Source: Microbacterium sp. Yaish 1
GTDB lineage: Bacteria > Actinomycetota > Actinomycetes > Actinomycetales > Microbacteriaceae
DNA length: 64,000 nt
Direction of reading: 5' to 3'
Assembly (NCBI RefSeq): GCF_002245215.1
Contig: NZ_NPMR01000001.1
Location: forward strand, 186,001 to 250,000
Shown: positions 25,519-33,309 of the stretch, one piece after another
Numbering within the stretch: the stretch's first letter is position 1
How the letters are laid out: every line of letters starts with the position of its first letter
Position numbers and translations under genes: made by a program
Notes under the pieces: generated by a model
The model's database searches: none
Told to the model about the DNA's origin: nothing
Seen by the model: only the letters and a program-made list of their open reading frames with translations

Positions 25519-26994
25519 TCAGCGCCCCGGCGTCGCGACAGGGGCCGGCCGGCGGACGAAGAACGTCAGCACCACCGCCGCCGAGGCGATGCATGCGCCG
25601 GTGACGAAGGCCGTGTGGACACCCGTGGCGGTGGCCGCGATCGCATCGACGCCGTCGGCCGCGGCCGAGGCAGCGCCGACCGACATCAGCGTCACGAACA
25701 GAGCGGTTCCGGCGGCGCCGGCTACCTGCTGCAGCGTGCTCACCGTCGCGCTGCCGTGCGAGTACAGACGCGCCGGCAGCGATCCCAGCGCCGAGGTGAG
25801 CAGCGGCGTGAAGACGCAGCCCAGGCCGAGGTTGAGCCCCATGTGCACGGCGATGATCCAGGCGATCGGGGTCCCCACGCCGAATGTCGTCATGCCCCAC
25901 AGCGCCGAGGCCGCGACGATCATGCCCGGGATCACGAGCGGAGTCGGACCGAACCGGTCGAACAGCGCGCCGACGACGGGAGCGATCAGGCCCATGAGCA
26001 CGCCGCCGGGAAGCAGCATCAGGCCGACCGTCAGGGTGTCGAGTCCGAGGACCTGCTGCAGGTAGATGGGCAGCAGGATCAGCGAGCCGAACAGTGCCGA
26101 CATCACGACCACGACCAGCACGACGGCGAGGCTGAACGACCGCGACTGGAACGTCCGCAGGTCGAGCAGGGCTGCATCGGTGCGCTGCAGCTTCAGCTGA
26201 CGCGCGACGAACGCGGCCAGCGAGAGAGCGCCGATGACGAGCGGGATCCAGACGGGCACCGGCGCGTGGCCGGTCGCGGACTCCCCGATCGAGCTCAGCC
26301 CGAAGATCAGGCCGCCGAACCCGAGCGCCGACAGCACGACGGATCCGGCGTCGAAGCGCGCCTCGCGCGTCTCGGTGACGTTCTGCACCCAGATCGCACC
26401 GAGGCCGAGGGCGAGCAGCGCGATCGGCAGCACGAGCCAGAACATCCAGCGCCAGTCGAGCACGGACAGGATCAGGCCCGAGACGGTCGGACCGATCGCC
26501 GGGGCGACGGCGATCACGATGCTGATGACGCCCATCATGCGTCCGCGGCGGGCGGGCTCGACCACGTTCAGCACGGTCGTCATCAGCAGCGGCATCATGA
26601 TGGCCGTACCGGAAGCCTGCACGACGCGGCCCGCCAGGAGCATGCCGAATCCGGGCGCGAGCGCGGCGATCAAGGTGCCCGCGGCGAACAGCGACATCGC
26701 CGTGAAGAAGACACCCCGGATCGGGAATCGTGCCAGCACATAGCCCGTCAGCGGGATGACGACGGCCATCGTCAAGAGGAAGCCGGTGGTGAGCCACTGC
26801 GCGGTCGCCGCGGTGATCTCGAGGTCGACCATGAGCCGCGGGAGAGCGACGCCCATGATCGTCTCGTTGAGGATGACCACGAACGCCGATGCGACGAGGA
26901 GGGCGATGACGGGTCCGGTACGCGGGGATGTCGTACGGGACGGGGCCGATGTCGGGATGGCGGAGGTTTCGGGATGCTGCTGCTCGAGTGTCAC
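25519..26994 (-). CDS. DHA2-family 14-TM MFS drug exporter
   Basis: The protein has 491 residues and 14 predicted helices. Antiporter features are NETIMGVALPRLMVDL in helix 1, AQWLTTGFLLTMAVVIPLTG, and motif C in helix 5, AIGPTVSGLIL, then DWRWMFWLVLP. This is the EmrB/QacA/LmrB group, which exports lipophilic drugs in exchange for protons. It starts with GTG and is divergent from a TetR regulator with a dyad between them, the classic layout of a drug-induced exporter. The substrate is unknown. Confidence 0.92.
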   Translation of the reverse strand: MTLEQQHPETSAIPTSAPSRTTSPRTGPVIALLVASAFVVILNETIMGVALPRLMVDLEITAATAQWLTTGFLLTMAVVIPLTGYVLARFPIRGVFFTAMSLFAAGTLIAALAPGFGMLLAGRVVQASGTAIMMPLLMTTVLNVVEPARRGRMMGVISIVIAVAPAIGPTVSGLILSVLDWRWMFWLVLPIALLALGLGAIWVQNVTETREARFDAGSVVLSALGFGGLIFGLSSIGESATGHAPVPVWIPLVIGALSLAAFVARQLKLQRTDAALLDLRTFQSRSFSLAVVLVVVVMSALFGSLILLPIYLQQVLGLDTLTVGLMLLPGGVLMGLIAPVVGALFDRFGPTPLVIPGMIVAASALWGMTTFGVGTPIAWIIAVHMGLNLGLGCVFTPLLTSALGSLPARLYSHGSATVSTLQQVAGAAGTALFVTLMSVGAASAAADGVDAIAATATGVHTAFVTGACIASAAVVLTFFVRRPAPVATPGR

Positions 26995-27006
26995 TCACTG
27001 ATCTTA

Positions 27007-27021
27007 TGGCAGTCTCTGCCA
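27007..27021. promoter_or_regulatory. TetR operator between exporter and regulator
   Basis: TGGCAGTCTCTGCCA is a perfect 6-bp inverted repeat around TCT. It lies 13 bp from the exporter start and 27 bp from the TetR start. Confidence 0.65.
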
Positions 27022-27047
27022 CATTGGCGCTGTGCGACACTTGTCTC

Positions 27048-27722
27048 ATGGAGCGCGAACGCGATCAGGGCACCGCGGACGCCGACGAGCATCCCGCAGG
27101 CCTGCGGGAGCGGCGGCGTCAAGAGACTCAGCGCGAGCTGTCCGACGCCGCCCTCGATCTCTTCGAGCAGCACGGTGTGCACGGCACGACGGTGGACGAC
27201 ATCGCTCGCCGCGCCGGCACGTCGCAGCGCACGTTCTTCCGCTACTTCGCGACGAAGGAGGCGGCGGTGTTCGCAAGCGCCGACGACTCGGCGCGTGTCG
27301 TCGGCGACGCGATCGAAGCCGTACGTGCGGGAGCGTCCGTCGTCGAGGGCATCGAGCGCAGTTGGCTGAAGCTCCTCGACCGCTTCGACGCGCATCCCGA
27401 CGAGCACATCCGCGCTCTGCGCATCCGCCGCCTCGTCGGCTCGGAGCCGTCGCTGCTGGCCGTAGCGCTGCGCAATGAGGCCGAAGAGGTCGAGCAGCTC
27501 ACCGATGCCGCCGTCGATGCGGCGGGGGCCGACGCCGATGTGCTCGCCGCTCGCGCGGCCGTCTCGACCATGGCGCTCGTCCTCCGGCTCACCATCGACG
27601 AGTGGGTCCGCCGCGCCGAGCTGAACGAGCGCGCCAGCGTCCGCCAGATCTACCTCGAGATGCGCCGCGGCGTCGCGACGGTCGCCCGTGACCTCGAGGC
27701 AGATCCCCCGCATCACGGCTGA
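27048..27722 (+). CDS. TetR-family regulator of the drug exporter
   Basis: The protein has 224 residues. The N-terminal helix-turn-helix is at about residues 20-70, with RRQETQRELSDAALDLFEQH and TVDDIARRAGTSQRTFFRYF, a close match to the TetR_N consensus. The C-terminal MftR/TetR_C-like domain is helical. It is divergent from the MFS exporter over a dyad, so it probably represses exporter and self until a drug binds. Its stop lies 26 bp before the Erm leader peptide. Confidence 0.9.
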   Translation: MERERDQGTADADEHPAGLRERRRQETQRELSDAALDLFEQHGVHGTTVDDIARRAGTSQRTFFRYFATKEAAVFASADDSARVVGDAIEAVRAGASVVEGIERSWLKLLDRFDAHPDEHIRALRIRRLVGSEPSLLAVALRNEAEEVEQLTDAAVDAAGADADVLAARAAVSTMALVLRLTIDEWVRRAELNERASVRQIYLEMRRGVATVARDLEADPPHHG

Positions 27723-27748
27723 CCGGCCGCCACTGCTAGCCTGGATCC

Positions 27749-27814
27749 GTGGGTTACATAATCGCAGCGCCCGTGATGGCGCGCACCTTCACGTTCCGCG
27801 ACCGCCGCGCCTGA
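27749..27814 (+). CDS. Leader peptide of the erm attenuator
   Basis: A 21-residue frame starting with GTG reads MGYIIAAPVMARTF then TFRDRRA. It ends at the base of the first attenuator arm. The tail contains R-D-R, which fits the Arg/Lys-X-Arg/Lys macrolide-arrest motif known from other resistance leaders. TAGCCT at 27737-27742 lies six bases before the GTG, the spacing of a -10 box for a leaderless transcript. The peptide is inferred from position, the motif and the RNA structures, not from homology. Confidence 0.7.
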   Translation: MGYIIAAPVMARTFTFRDRRA

Positions 27815-27885
27815 CGGCGCGTACGGCATCGCTGGTCTGACCGCGCCGTCCTTCGAGATGTCATCGCACCTCGGACGGGCGCTTT
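27813..27885 (+). promoter_or_regulatory. Transcription attenuator with two exclusive hairpins
   Basis: Arm 1 (27813-27821) overlaps the leader stop and pairs perfectly over 9 bp with arm 2 (27842-27850). Arm 2 (27843-27851) also pairs with arm 3 (27873-27882), with one bulge, and arm 3 is followed by TTTCGCTT like a weak intrinsic terminator. The two pairings cannot coexist. In addition, GCGCCCGT inside the leader (27767-27774) is complementary to arm 3. A stalled ribosome would shift the balance and allow erm to be read. Confidence 0.65.
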
Positions 27886-27936
27886 CGCTTGCCTCCCCGC
27901 ATCCGGGGTGCTCCCCTCGAACATCGGAGCACACCC

Positions 27937-28728
27937 ATGCCTCGTTCCCGCCATGGCGGACGTCACGAACTCGGCCAGAACTTCCTGACCCATCGCCCTA
28001 CCCTCGACACCATCTCCTCACTCGTCACTGCCACCGACGGCCCGATCCTGGAGCTCGGCGCCGGTGACGGCGCACTCACGCGCGTTCTCGCTTCATCCGG
28101 CCGCGCACTGACAGCCATCGAAATCGACGAGCATCGCGCGCGCCGACTGTCGCGCGCCCTTCCAGAGGTCACCGTCATCACCGACGATGCATTACGACGA
28201 CGCCTGGATGCTCCAGTCGTCGTCGGCAACATCCCGTTCCACCTGACGACACCGATCCTGCGCCACCTCCTCGCCGAGCCCGGCTGGCAGCATGCGGTGC
28301 TCGTGACCCAATGGGAGGTTGCACGGAAAAGAGCGGGGGTGGGCGGCCGAACCATGATGACGGCGCAGACCGCTCCCTGGTTCGACTTCGCCCTCCACGG
28401 GCGCGTGCCGAACTGGGGCTTCGAACCCCGCCCGTCGGTGGATGGTGGCATCCTCGCCGTCACGAGACGAGCATCGCCGCTGCTTCCCGAAGCCGAACGA
28501 CGCAGTTACGAGTCGTTCGTACGCACGATGTTCACGGGGCGGGGGCACGGCCTTGCGGGCATCCTCCGGCTGTCGGTCGGCGCGAGCGCCGCGACCGCTC
28601 GCGGAGCCTGCCGTCGTGCCGAGGTCGCCCCCGACGCCCTGCCGCGCGATCTGACGCCACGGCAGTGGGCCGAGCTGTGGCGGGCACTGCGAGAGTGCTG
28701 GCGAACCCGTCAGGAGCGCACGCGCTGA
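27937..28728 (+). CDS. erm: Erm-family 23S rRNA (adenine-N6) methyltransferase
   Basis: The protein has 263 residues. SAM-binding and catalytic motifs appear in order: GRHELGQNFL (residues 8-17), ILELGAGDGALTRVL (motif I, 37-51), AIEIDEHRA (motif II) and VVGNIPFHLTTPI (motif IV, the N-I-P-F target-adenine pocket). FEPRPSVDGG lies further on. The NIPF form rather than NLPY, together with the N-terminal basic arm, points to Erm and not KsgA. Erm methylates A2058 and gives macrolide-lincosamide-streptogramin B resistance. CGGAG precedes the ATG. It appears chromosomal, with no mobile element in sight. Confidence 0.92.
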   Translation: MPRSRHGGRHELGQNFLTHRPTLDTISSLVTATDGPILELGAGDGALTRVLASSGRALTAIEIDEHRARRLSRALPEVTVITDDALRRRLDAPVVVGNIPFHLTTPILRHLLAEPGWQHAVLVTQWEVARKRAGVGGRTMMTAQTAPWFDFALHGRVPNWGFEPRPSVDGGILAVTRRASPLLPEAERRSYESFVRTMFTGRGHGLAGILRLSVGASAATARGACRRAEVAPDALPRDLTPRQWAELWRALRECWRTRQERTR

Positions 28729-29147
28729 GGCGACACCGCGCCGCGGGTGCGTCGCCGTGGCGAGCGCGCACCGCGGCGCGGGGCCACCGGCCGAGCTGCT
28801 TCGGCGACGGCTGCAGCAGCCGCGTCGGGCGAGGCGTGGGTGCCGAGGTCGGCGCCGTGGCCGCTCTCGGCGTCGAAGGTCGCCGGCATCGAACCGGTGG
28901 TCACGAATCCGGCGTACTGGCCGTCGAGAGTCGCGACGAAGAAGTCGGCATCCGCCTGTCGCCAGACGAGCGAAGGCGCGGAAGAAGAAAGAGTTGAAAG
29001 CACGATTTCCTGAGAACGAGCGCGCACAGCATGATGCGCGGAGAAAGAAGAGGGCTGGATGAACCAGTGATCGCGTCGGACGATCTGCTCGACGGTGAGC
29101 CAGGCGAACGACACACGAGCCCCGAAGGGACGTTTCAACGCTAGCAC
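28710..29147 (-). CDS. Hypothetical protein, start uncertain
   Basis: The open frame has GC-rich coding character through FAWLTVEQIVRRDHWFIQPS and LVWRQADADFFVATLDGQYA. It ends in a low-complexity Arg-rich tail. I know no family. The GTG at 29147 is the furthest start; GTGs at 29114 and 29003 (the last with AGGA upstream) are alternatives. The central part, 29000-29060, uses poorer codons, so two shorter pieces are possible. The 3' end overlaps the convergent erm gene by 19 bp. Confidence 0.5.
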   Translation of the reverse strand: MLALKRPFGARVSFAWLTVEQIVRRDHWFIQPSSFSAHHAVRARSQEIVLSTLSSSAPSLVWRQADADFFVATLDGQYAGFVTTGSMPATFDAESGHGADLGTHASPDAAAAAVAEAARPVAPRRGARSPRRRTRGAVSPQRVRS

Positions 29148-29175
29148 GCCCCCGCGGGTCGAGGGCCGGACGGGG

Positions 29176-30045
29176 TCATCCGCACCAGTGGCCGATCAGG
29201 TCGCGGAGCCGGATGACCGCGGCGGCGACGAAGCGGGGGTGTGCGCGGTACCAGTCCGCGTGAGCCTCCGCGACGAGTGCCGGATCGACCTCGACACCGT
29301 CGACGATCCACGAATGCCGCGGCGTCTCGGGCAGGTCCCAGGCGTCGACCACCCAGTCCTCGAGCGGGGCTCGCACGGCGTTCAGCAGAGGTCGGCCTGG
29401 GTCGGTCGGGCCACCGGGCAGGCCGAGCGCCGACAGCACGCGCTCGGCCAGGGACATCCAGACGCCGTTGCCCGGATGGTTGATCGTGCGCATGAGCTCA
29501 GCGGATGTGGGCCGCAGCAGATCTGACGCAGCGACGTCGATCGCCTCCTCCCGGCGACGCAGCTCGGCGAGAGAGTCGCTCTCAATCCGCCGCACCGCCC
29601 GACGGTCCAGCCGCGGAACCGTCGGAAGCCCGGCCGCCGCGGCGAGAGTGCGGATGTCGTGGTAGGCCACGATCGGCGGCACCTCTTCGATCCCGTCCAC
29701 GTGCAGCACCGCCTGGAACGGGTGCAGGCCCGCGTAGCGGACGACCGGGAAGGTCACGAGGCGGGCGGACGGCGCGAGGGATGCCGCCAGCTGGCGGGTA
29801 CCGAGGCGTAGACCGTGGTAGTCGTCACGAACAGGCTGAGCGACGAGGAAGGAAGCCCGGGGAAGCAACTCGTGCAGGCGCTCGACGTCGGCGGCATCCA
29901 TCTCGTGGACGGGAGGCACCCGAACCGTCGGACGGTCGGGGGCGTCGAGGACGATACGCATCGATTCGGCCTGGCAGTTGCCGACGACGAGCCCGAAGCC
30001 CTCGGGCGGTTCAGCGTCCCGGAAGGGGGCGGGGGCGTGAGGCAT
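29176..30045 (-). CDS. WcbI-like polysaccharide biosynthesis protein
   Basis: The protein has 289 residues with the WcbI family layout. GNCQAESMR lies near the start (about residue 22), FLVAQPVRDDYHGLRLG follows, and later come FPVVRYAGLHPFQAVLHV and TINHPGNGVWMSLAERVL. WcbI is a capsule-cluster protein with an SGNH-like fold and a CoA-binding pocket, proposed as an acetyltransferase. Here it is a lone gene with no sugar cluster beside it, so its partner polysaccharide is unknown. Confidence 0.8.
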   Translation of the reverse strand: MPHAPAPFRDAEPPEGFGLVVGNCQAESMRIVLDAPDRPTVRVPPVHEMDAADVERLHELLPRASFLVAQPVRDDYHGLRLGTRQLAASLAPSARLVTFPVVRYAGLHPFQAVLHVDGIEEVPPIVAYHDIRTLAAAAGLPTVPRLDRRAVRRIESDSLAELRRREEAIDVAASDLLRPTSAELMRTINHPGNGVWMSLAERVLSALGLPGGPTDPGRPLLNAVRAPLEDWVVDAWDLPETPRHSWIVDGVEVDPALVAEAHADWYRAHPRFVAAAVIRLRDLIGHWCG

Positions 30046-30090
30046 CCCTCCACTGTGACGATCCGCCTCGACGGGCGCCGGTGTTTGCGG

Positions 30091-30642
30091 TCAGCCCGCC
30101 CGATGCGCTATCGCCGACCGCGCCCGGTGACGACGGACGCCGTCGCGATTGGCGCAGCGCACCGAGCAGTAGCGCTGCCGGCCGTTACGGGTCACGTCGA
30201 CCACGACGTTTCGGCAGGGATCGCCGGGAACGCGCCCGGCGGCGCACCGCGACAGGCGACCCATCCCCCGCGTCGTCACGTGGAGCGCCGTGCCGACGGC
30301 GATGACCGCCCGCAGCACCTGCGGCAGACGCTGATCGTCGTCGCGGTAGTGCAGGTGCCACTCGCCGTCGTGATCGGTCAGCCGGGGATACGCCGTCGCC
30401 GCGGCCATGAGCCGGTTCAGCAGCGTCGCGCGCTCCGCCGCAGTCTCGGCGTCCACGACCTCGAGCCAGGAATCGATCACCGCACGGGTCGCCTCGAGAT
30501 CGGAGGGCCCCGCAGGCGCGTAGACGGCGGTCATGCCGTACTCGTACGTGCGCGCCACGACGCCCTCGCGGTCGCTCGGCCAGTCGTTCGCGAGCGATGC
30601 GGCCAGCAGAACCGCGTACTCACCGTAAGGGTTGAGCTGCAT
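30091..30642 (-). CDS. CGNR zinc-finger (ABATE) regulator
   Basis: The protein has 183 residues. The N-terminal ABATE domain (LAASLANDWPSDREG) is a proposed stress-response ligand domain. The C-terminal CGNR finger has Cys residues in SRCAAGRVPGDPCRNVVVDV and RYCSVRCANRDGVRRHR, where the usual CGNR signature reads CANR. The family is thought to bind DNA, but targets are unknown. Confidence 0.85.
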   Translation of the reverse strand: MQLNPYGEYAVLLAASLANDWPSDREGVVARTYEYGMTAVYAPAGPSDLEATRAVIDSWLEVVDAETAAERATLLNRLMAAATAYPRLTDHDGEWHLHYRDDDQRLPQVLRAVIAVGTALHVTTRGMGRLSRCAAGRVPGDPCRNVVVDVTRNGRQRYCSVRCANRDGVRRHRARSAIAHRAG

Positions 30643-30667
30643 AACGGCATTACATCACGATCGAACC

Positions 30668-30895
30668 ATGTCGCCGTCCTCCCCCGCATCTCCCGGGTCC
30701 CCCGCCGCTGCGCTGCTCGCCCGCGCGCATGAGCACGGTTGGGCGACCGAGTCGGCGCATCGCACGTCGGACGGGCTCGTCCGTTACGTGCGGTGCGGCG
30801 GATGCGGCGTCCGACGTGTGGACGTGCAGGCGAGGGCAACACAGCCGCCGGTCGCGGAAAGCGCCGAAATCGGTCAGCCGATTTCACCCGGATGA
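30668..30895 (+). CDS. Small protein with a CxxC knuckle
   Basis: The protein has 75 residues. GLVRYVRCGGCGVRRVDV contains one Cys-Gly-Gly-Cys metal knuckle in an otherwise Ala/Pro-rich sequence. The gene is divergent from the CGNR gene and its 3' end overlaps the carboxypeptidase gene by 22 bp. No family is recognised. It may be a small zinc-binding protein. Confidence 0.5.
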   Translation: MSPSSPASPGSPAAALLARAHEHGWATESAHRTSDGLVRYVRCGGCGVRRVDVQARATQPPVAESAEIGQPISPG

Positions 30896-32226
30896 GTGAG
30901 ACGCCACCATTCCGACGGCGGTTCGATGTCGCCGTCGAGCACGACCGGGATCGTGACCGACTCGGGACCGGCCGTCCACGTGATCTCACCGAGCACCTCG
31001 CCGTCGGTCCAGTCACGCGGCTCGCGCACGTCGCCGGTGACCGCGATGGGCGTGTCGGACCAGGTGCGCAGCGACGCCCCCTTCGCCAGCACGACCCGGG
31101 CCGTGCTGGCCCACGCCGTCGTGTAGACCCCGAGCTCCTGCCCGTGCTGCGCGACAGCAGTGACGTGGAATCCGTCGGTGAGACGTTGCAGGACACCGAG
31201 AACACTGGCCGCCACGCCGCGCTGGGATGAGCCGCCGAGCGCCACACCGACGACGCTCAACGGCTCGGGAAGCCCGACATCGAGGGTCGCCGTGTAGAGC
31301 AGGTTCGCTCCGCTGTCGTCGAGCGTTCCCGTCTTGAGCCCCGTGATCCCGCTCTGACCGAGGAGGCCGTTGGTGTTCGCCATCGACCCCGGTCCCGGAA
31401 GGCTCAGGGACGGCGTGGCGGCGATGCCGGCCACCGTCGGGTCGGCGGCGGCGATGCGGCCGAGCGCGATGAGATCGCTCGGCGTGCTGGTGTTCCCGGG
31501 ATCCAGACCGGAGGGCTCCACGATGCGCGTGCGCTCCAGGCCGTTCGCGGTCAGCCAGCGGTCGGCGGCGGCGCGGAAGCCCGACACCGAGCCGAAGGCC
31601 CAGACGGCGATCGCCTCGGCGTAGTTGCTCGCGGACGGGATGAGCATCGTGGCCAGGGCGTCGCGCAGTGAGAGCGAACTGCCGATCGGCATCGGAGCGA
31701 TCGTCGCATCGCGGACGAAGTACGCGTCGTAGAGGGCGTGGTCGTCACGGTCGAAGGTCAGCGTCGGCCCCCGGTCGCCGTCGGCGATCGGGTAGGCGTC
31801 GAGGACCACCAGTGCCGTGATGACCTTGGTGATGCTGGCGATCGGACGAGGGTCGTCACCGCCCTGGACCATCCAGACACCGGCCGCCTCCGGGCCCAGA
31901 TACGACTCGGCGCCCGCGACGGACAGCGCCGCGGACCCGTCGGCCGTGAAGCCGATGTCGACGGCGGCCGGTGGCTCGGGTGCTCGCGGGATCGAGACCT
32001 CCCCCGCGGCCGGCTTCAGCGGAGCCGTCAGCGCCCATGCGGCGTATCCCCCGGGCGCGCCGACGACGATCGCCGTCGTGATGCCTGCGGCGATCCATCC
32101 GTTCCGGCGACGACGGCGGCGCCTGCTCGACACCTCGTCCGCGGTCATCGAGAGCTCGGGAGCGGAGGCCGAGAAGAAGGCCCCGAAGTCGTCGAGGTCG
32201 TCGCTCACCGAGTCGCGTCGCGTCAT
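30874..32226 (-). CDS. D-alanyl-D-alanine carboxypeptidase-like (S11) protein
   Basis: The protein has 450 residues. A cytoplasmic N-terminal part with a run of seven Arg precedes one membrane helix (about 44-67), so the catalytic domain is outside the membrane. The serine nucleophile is in ASITK (Ser131/Lys134), and the third motif is GLKTGTLD. The second motif reads S198-A-S-N201 instead of the usual S-x-N. The last 110 residues form a separate beta-type domain. The family trims peptidoglycan stem peptides. The variant second motif makes full activity less certain. Confidence 0.85.
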   Translation of the reverse strand: MTRRDSVSDDLDDFGAFFSASAPELSMTADEVSSRRRRRRRNGWIAAGITTAIVVGAPGGYAAWALTAPLKPAAGEVSIPRAPEPPAAVDIGFTADGSAALSVAGAESYLGPEAAGVWMVQGGDDPRPIASITKVITALVVLDAYPIADGDRGPTLTFDRDDHALYDAYFVRDATIAPMPIGSSLSLRDALATMLIPSASNYAEAIAVWAFGSVSGFRAAADRWLTANGLERTRIVEPSGLDPGNTSTPSDLIALGRIAAADPTVAGIAATPSLSLPGPGSMANTNGLLGQSGITGLKTGTLDDSGANLLYTATLDVGLPEPLSVVGVALGGSSQRGVAASVLGVLQRLTDGFHVTAVAQHGQELGVYTTAWASTARVVLAKGASLRTWSDTPIAVTGDVREPRDWTDGEVLGEITWTAGPESVTIPVVLDGDIEPPSEWWRLTHPGEIG

Positions 32227-32340
32227 CGCGGTCCCTTCGTCATGGCGCCCATCTTCACGCAGAACGTCATCCTCATGGATGATTCGCGACTCTCAGCGAG
32301 CCCATAGTGTTGAGGTGATCTTGAAACAAGGGGGTTGCAC

Positions 32341-33309
32341 GTGCACCGCAAAACACTTCGATGGGCCGCACCGGCGGCGGTCGGTCTGGTCTTCGTCTTG
32401 GCGGGCTGCACGGCCGCCGACGGCTCCGCCGACAGCGCCGAGAATTCGCCGCTCACCGAGTACTTCTCGGCGTTCTACGGCGGCGAGATGAGCGAGGAAG
32501 AACAGCAGGCGCAGTTCGAGAAGCAGAACAAGCAGCGCGAGGAACTCGTCGCGCAGTGCATGCAGGACGAAGGCTTCGAGTACATCCCCGCCCCCTCCAC
32601 CATGACGTTCAGCTCGGGCACGGAGTGGAAGCCCGAGGATCGCGAGTTCGTGGCCCAGTGGGGTTACGGCGCCGTCAAGTATCCGGATGCGGACGAGCAG
32701 CCCGACCCCGAGCAGATGACACCCGACCCCAACGCGGACTACGTGACGGCGCTCTCCGAGTCGGAGCAGGCCGCCTACTACGAGGCGCTGTACGGCCCGA
32801 GCCCGAGCGAGGAGGAGATGTCCGAGGACGGGTCCTATGAGTACAACTGGGAGACGGCAGGCTGCAACGGCTGGGCCGACCACGAGATCAACGGCGACGA
32901 CCCCCTGCAGTCCGACGAGTTCGCCGACCTGATGGACGCCGTCACGAAGTTCTATGAGAACGCGGCGTCACTCCCCGCCATCGCCGACCTCGATCGCGAA
33001 TGGGCCGCGTGCATGGATGCCGCGGGATACCCGGGGTTCGCCGCGCAAGCGGACGCTCAGAACTCGATCTTCGACGAGCTCAACGGCATGTACGAGAACA
33101 TGACGGAAGCCGGCCCGGATCAGGCGACGATGGACGACATCCACAAGCGCGAGGTCGACCTGGCTCTCGCCGACCTCGACTGCCGCAAGGAGACCGACTA
33201 CCGCGCCAAGTACCAGAAGGCGCAGTTCGACGCCGAGGAGCAGTTCATCGCCGATCACAAGACGGAGCTCGAGGCGATGAAGGCGGCGGCTGAGCAGGCT
33301 CGCCCGTGA
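32341..33309 (+). CDS. Acidic lipoprotein of the ABC transporter operon
   Basis: The protein has 322 residues from a GTG with GGGGG upstream. The signal ends in VFVLAGC, a lipobox with Cys23 as the lipid-modified residue. The mature part is very acidic, rich in Glu/Asp, with paired Cys residues (AQCMQDEGFEYIP, AGCNGWADHE, WAACMDAAGYPGF, ADLDCRKETD) suggesting disulfides outside the cell. Its stop overlaps the next gene by 4 bp, so it belongs with the adaptor and ABC exporter. It probably acts as a substrate-binding or sensing part. No named family. Confidence 0.85.
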   Translation: MHRKTLRWAAPAAVGLVFVLAGCTAADGSADSAENSPLTEYFSAFYGGEMSEEEQQAQFEKQNKQREELVAQCMQDEGFEYIPAPSTMTFSSGTEWKPEDREFVAQWGYGAVKYPDADEQPDPEQMTPDPNADYVTALSESEQAAYYEALYGPSPSEEEMSEDGSYEYNWETAGCNGWADHEINGDDPLQSDEFADLMDAVTKFYENAASLPAIADLDREWAACMDAAGYPGFAAQADAQNSIFDELNGMYENMTEAGPDQATMDDIHKREVDLALADLDCRKETDYRAKYQKAQFDAEEQFIADHKTELEAMKAAAEQARP

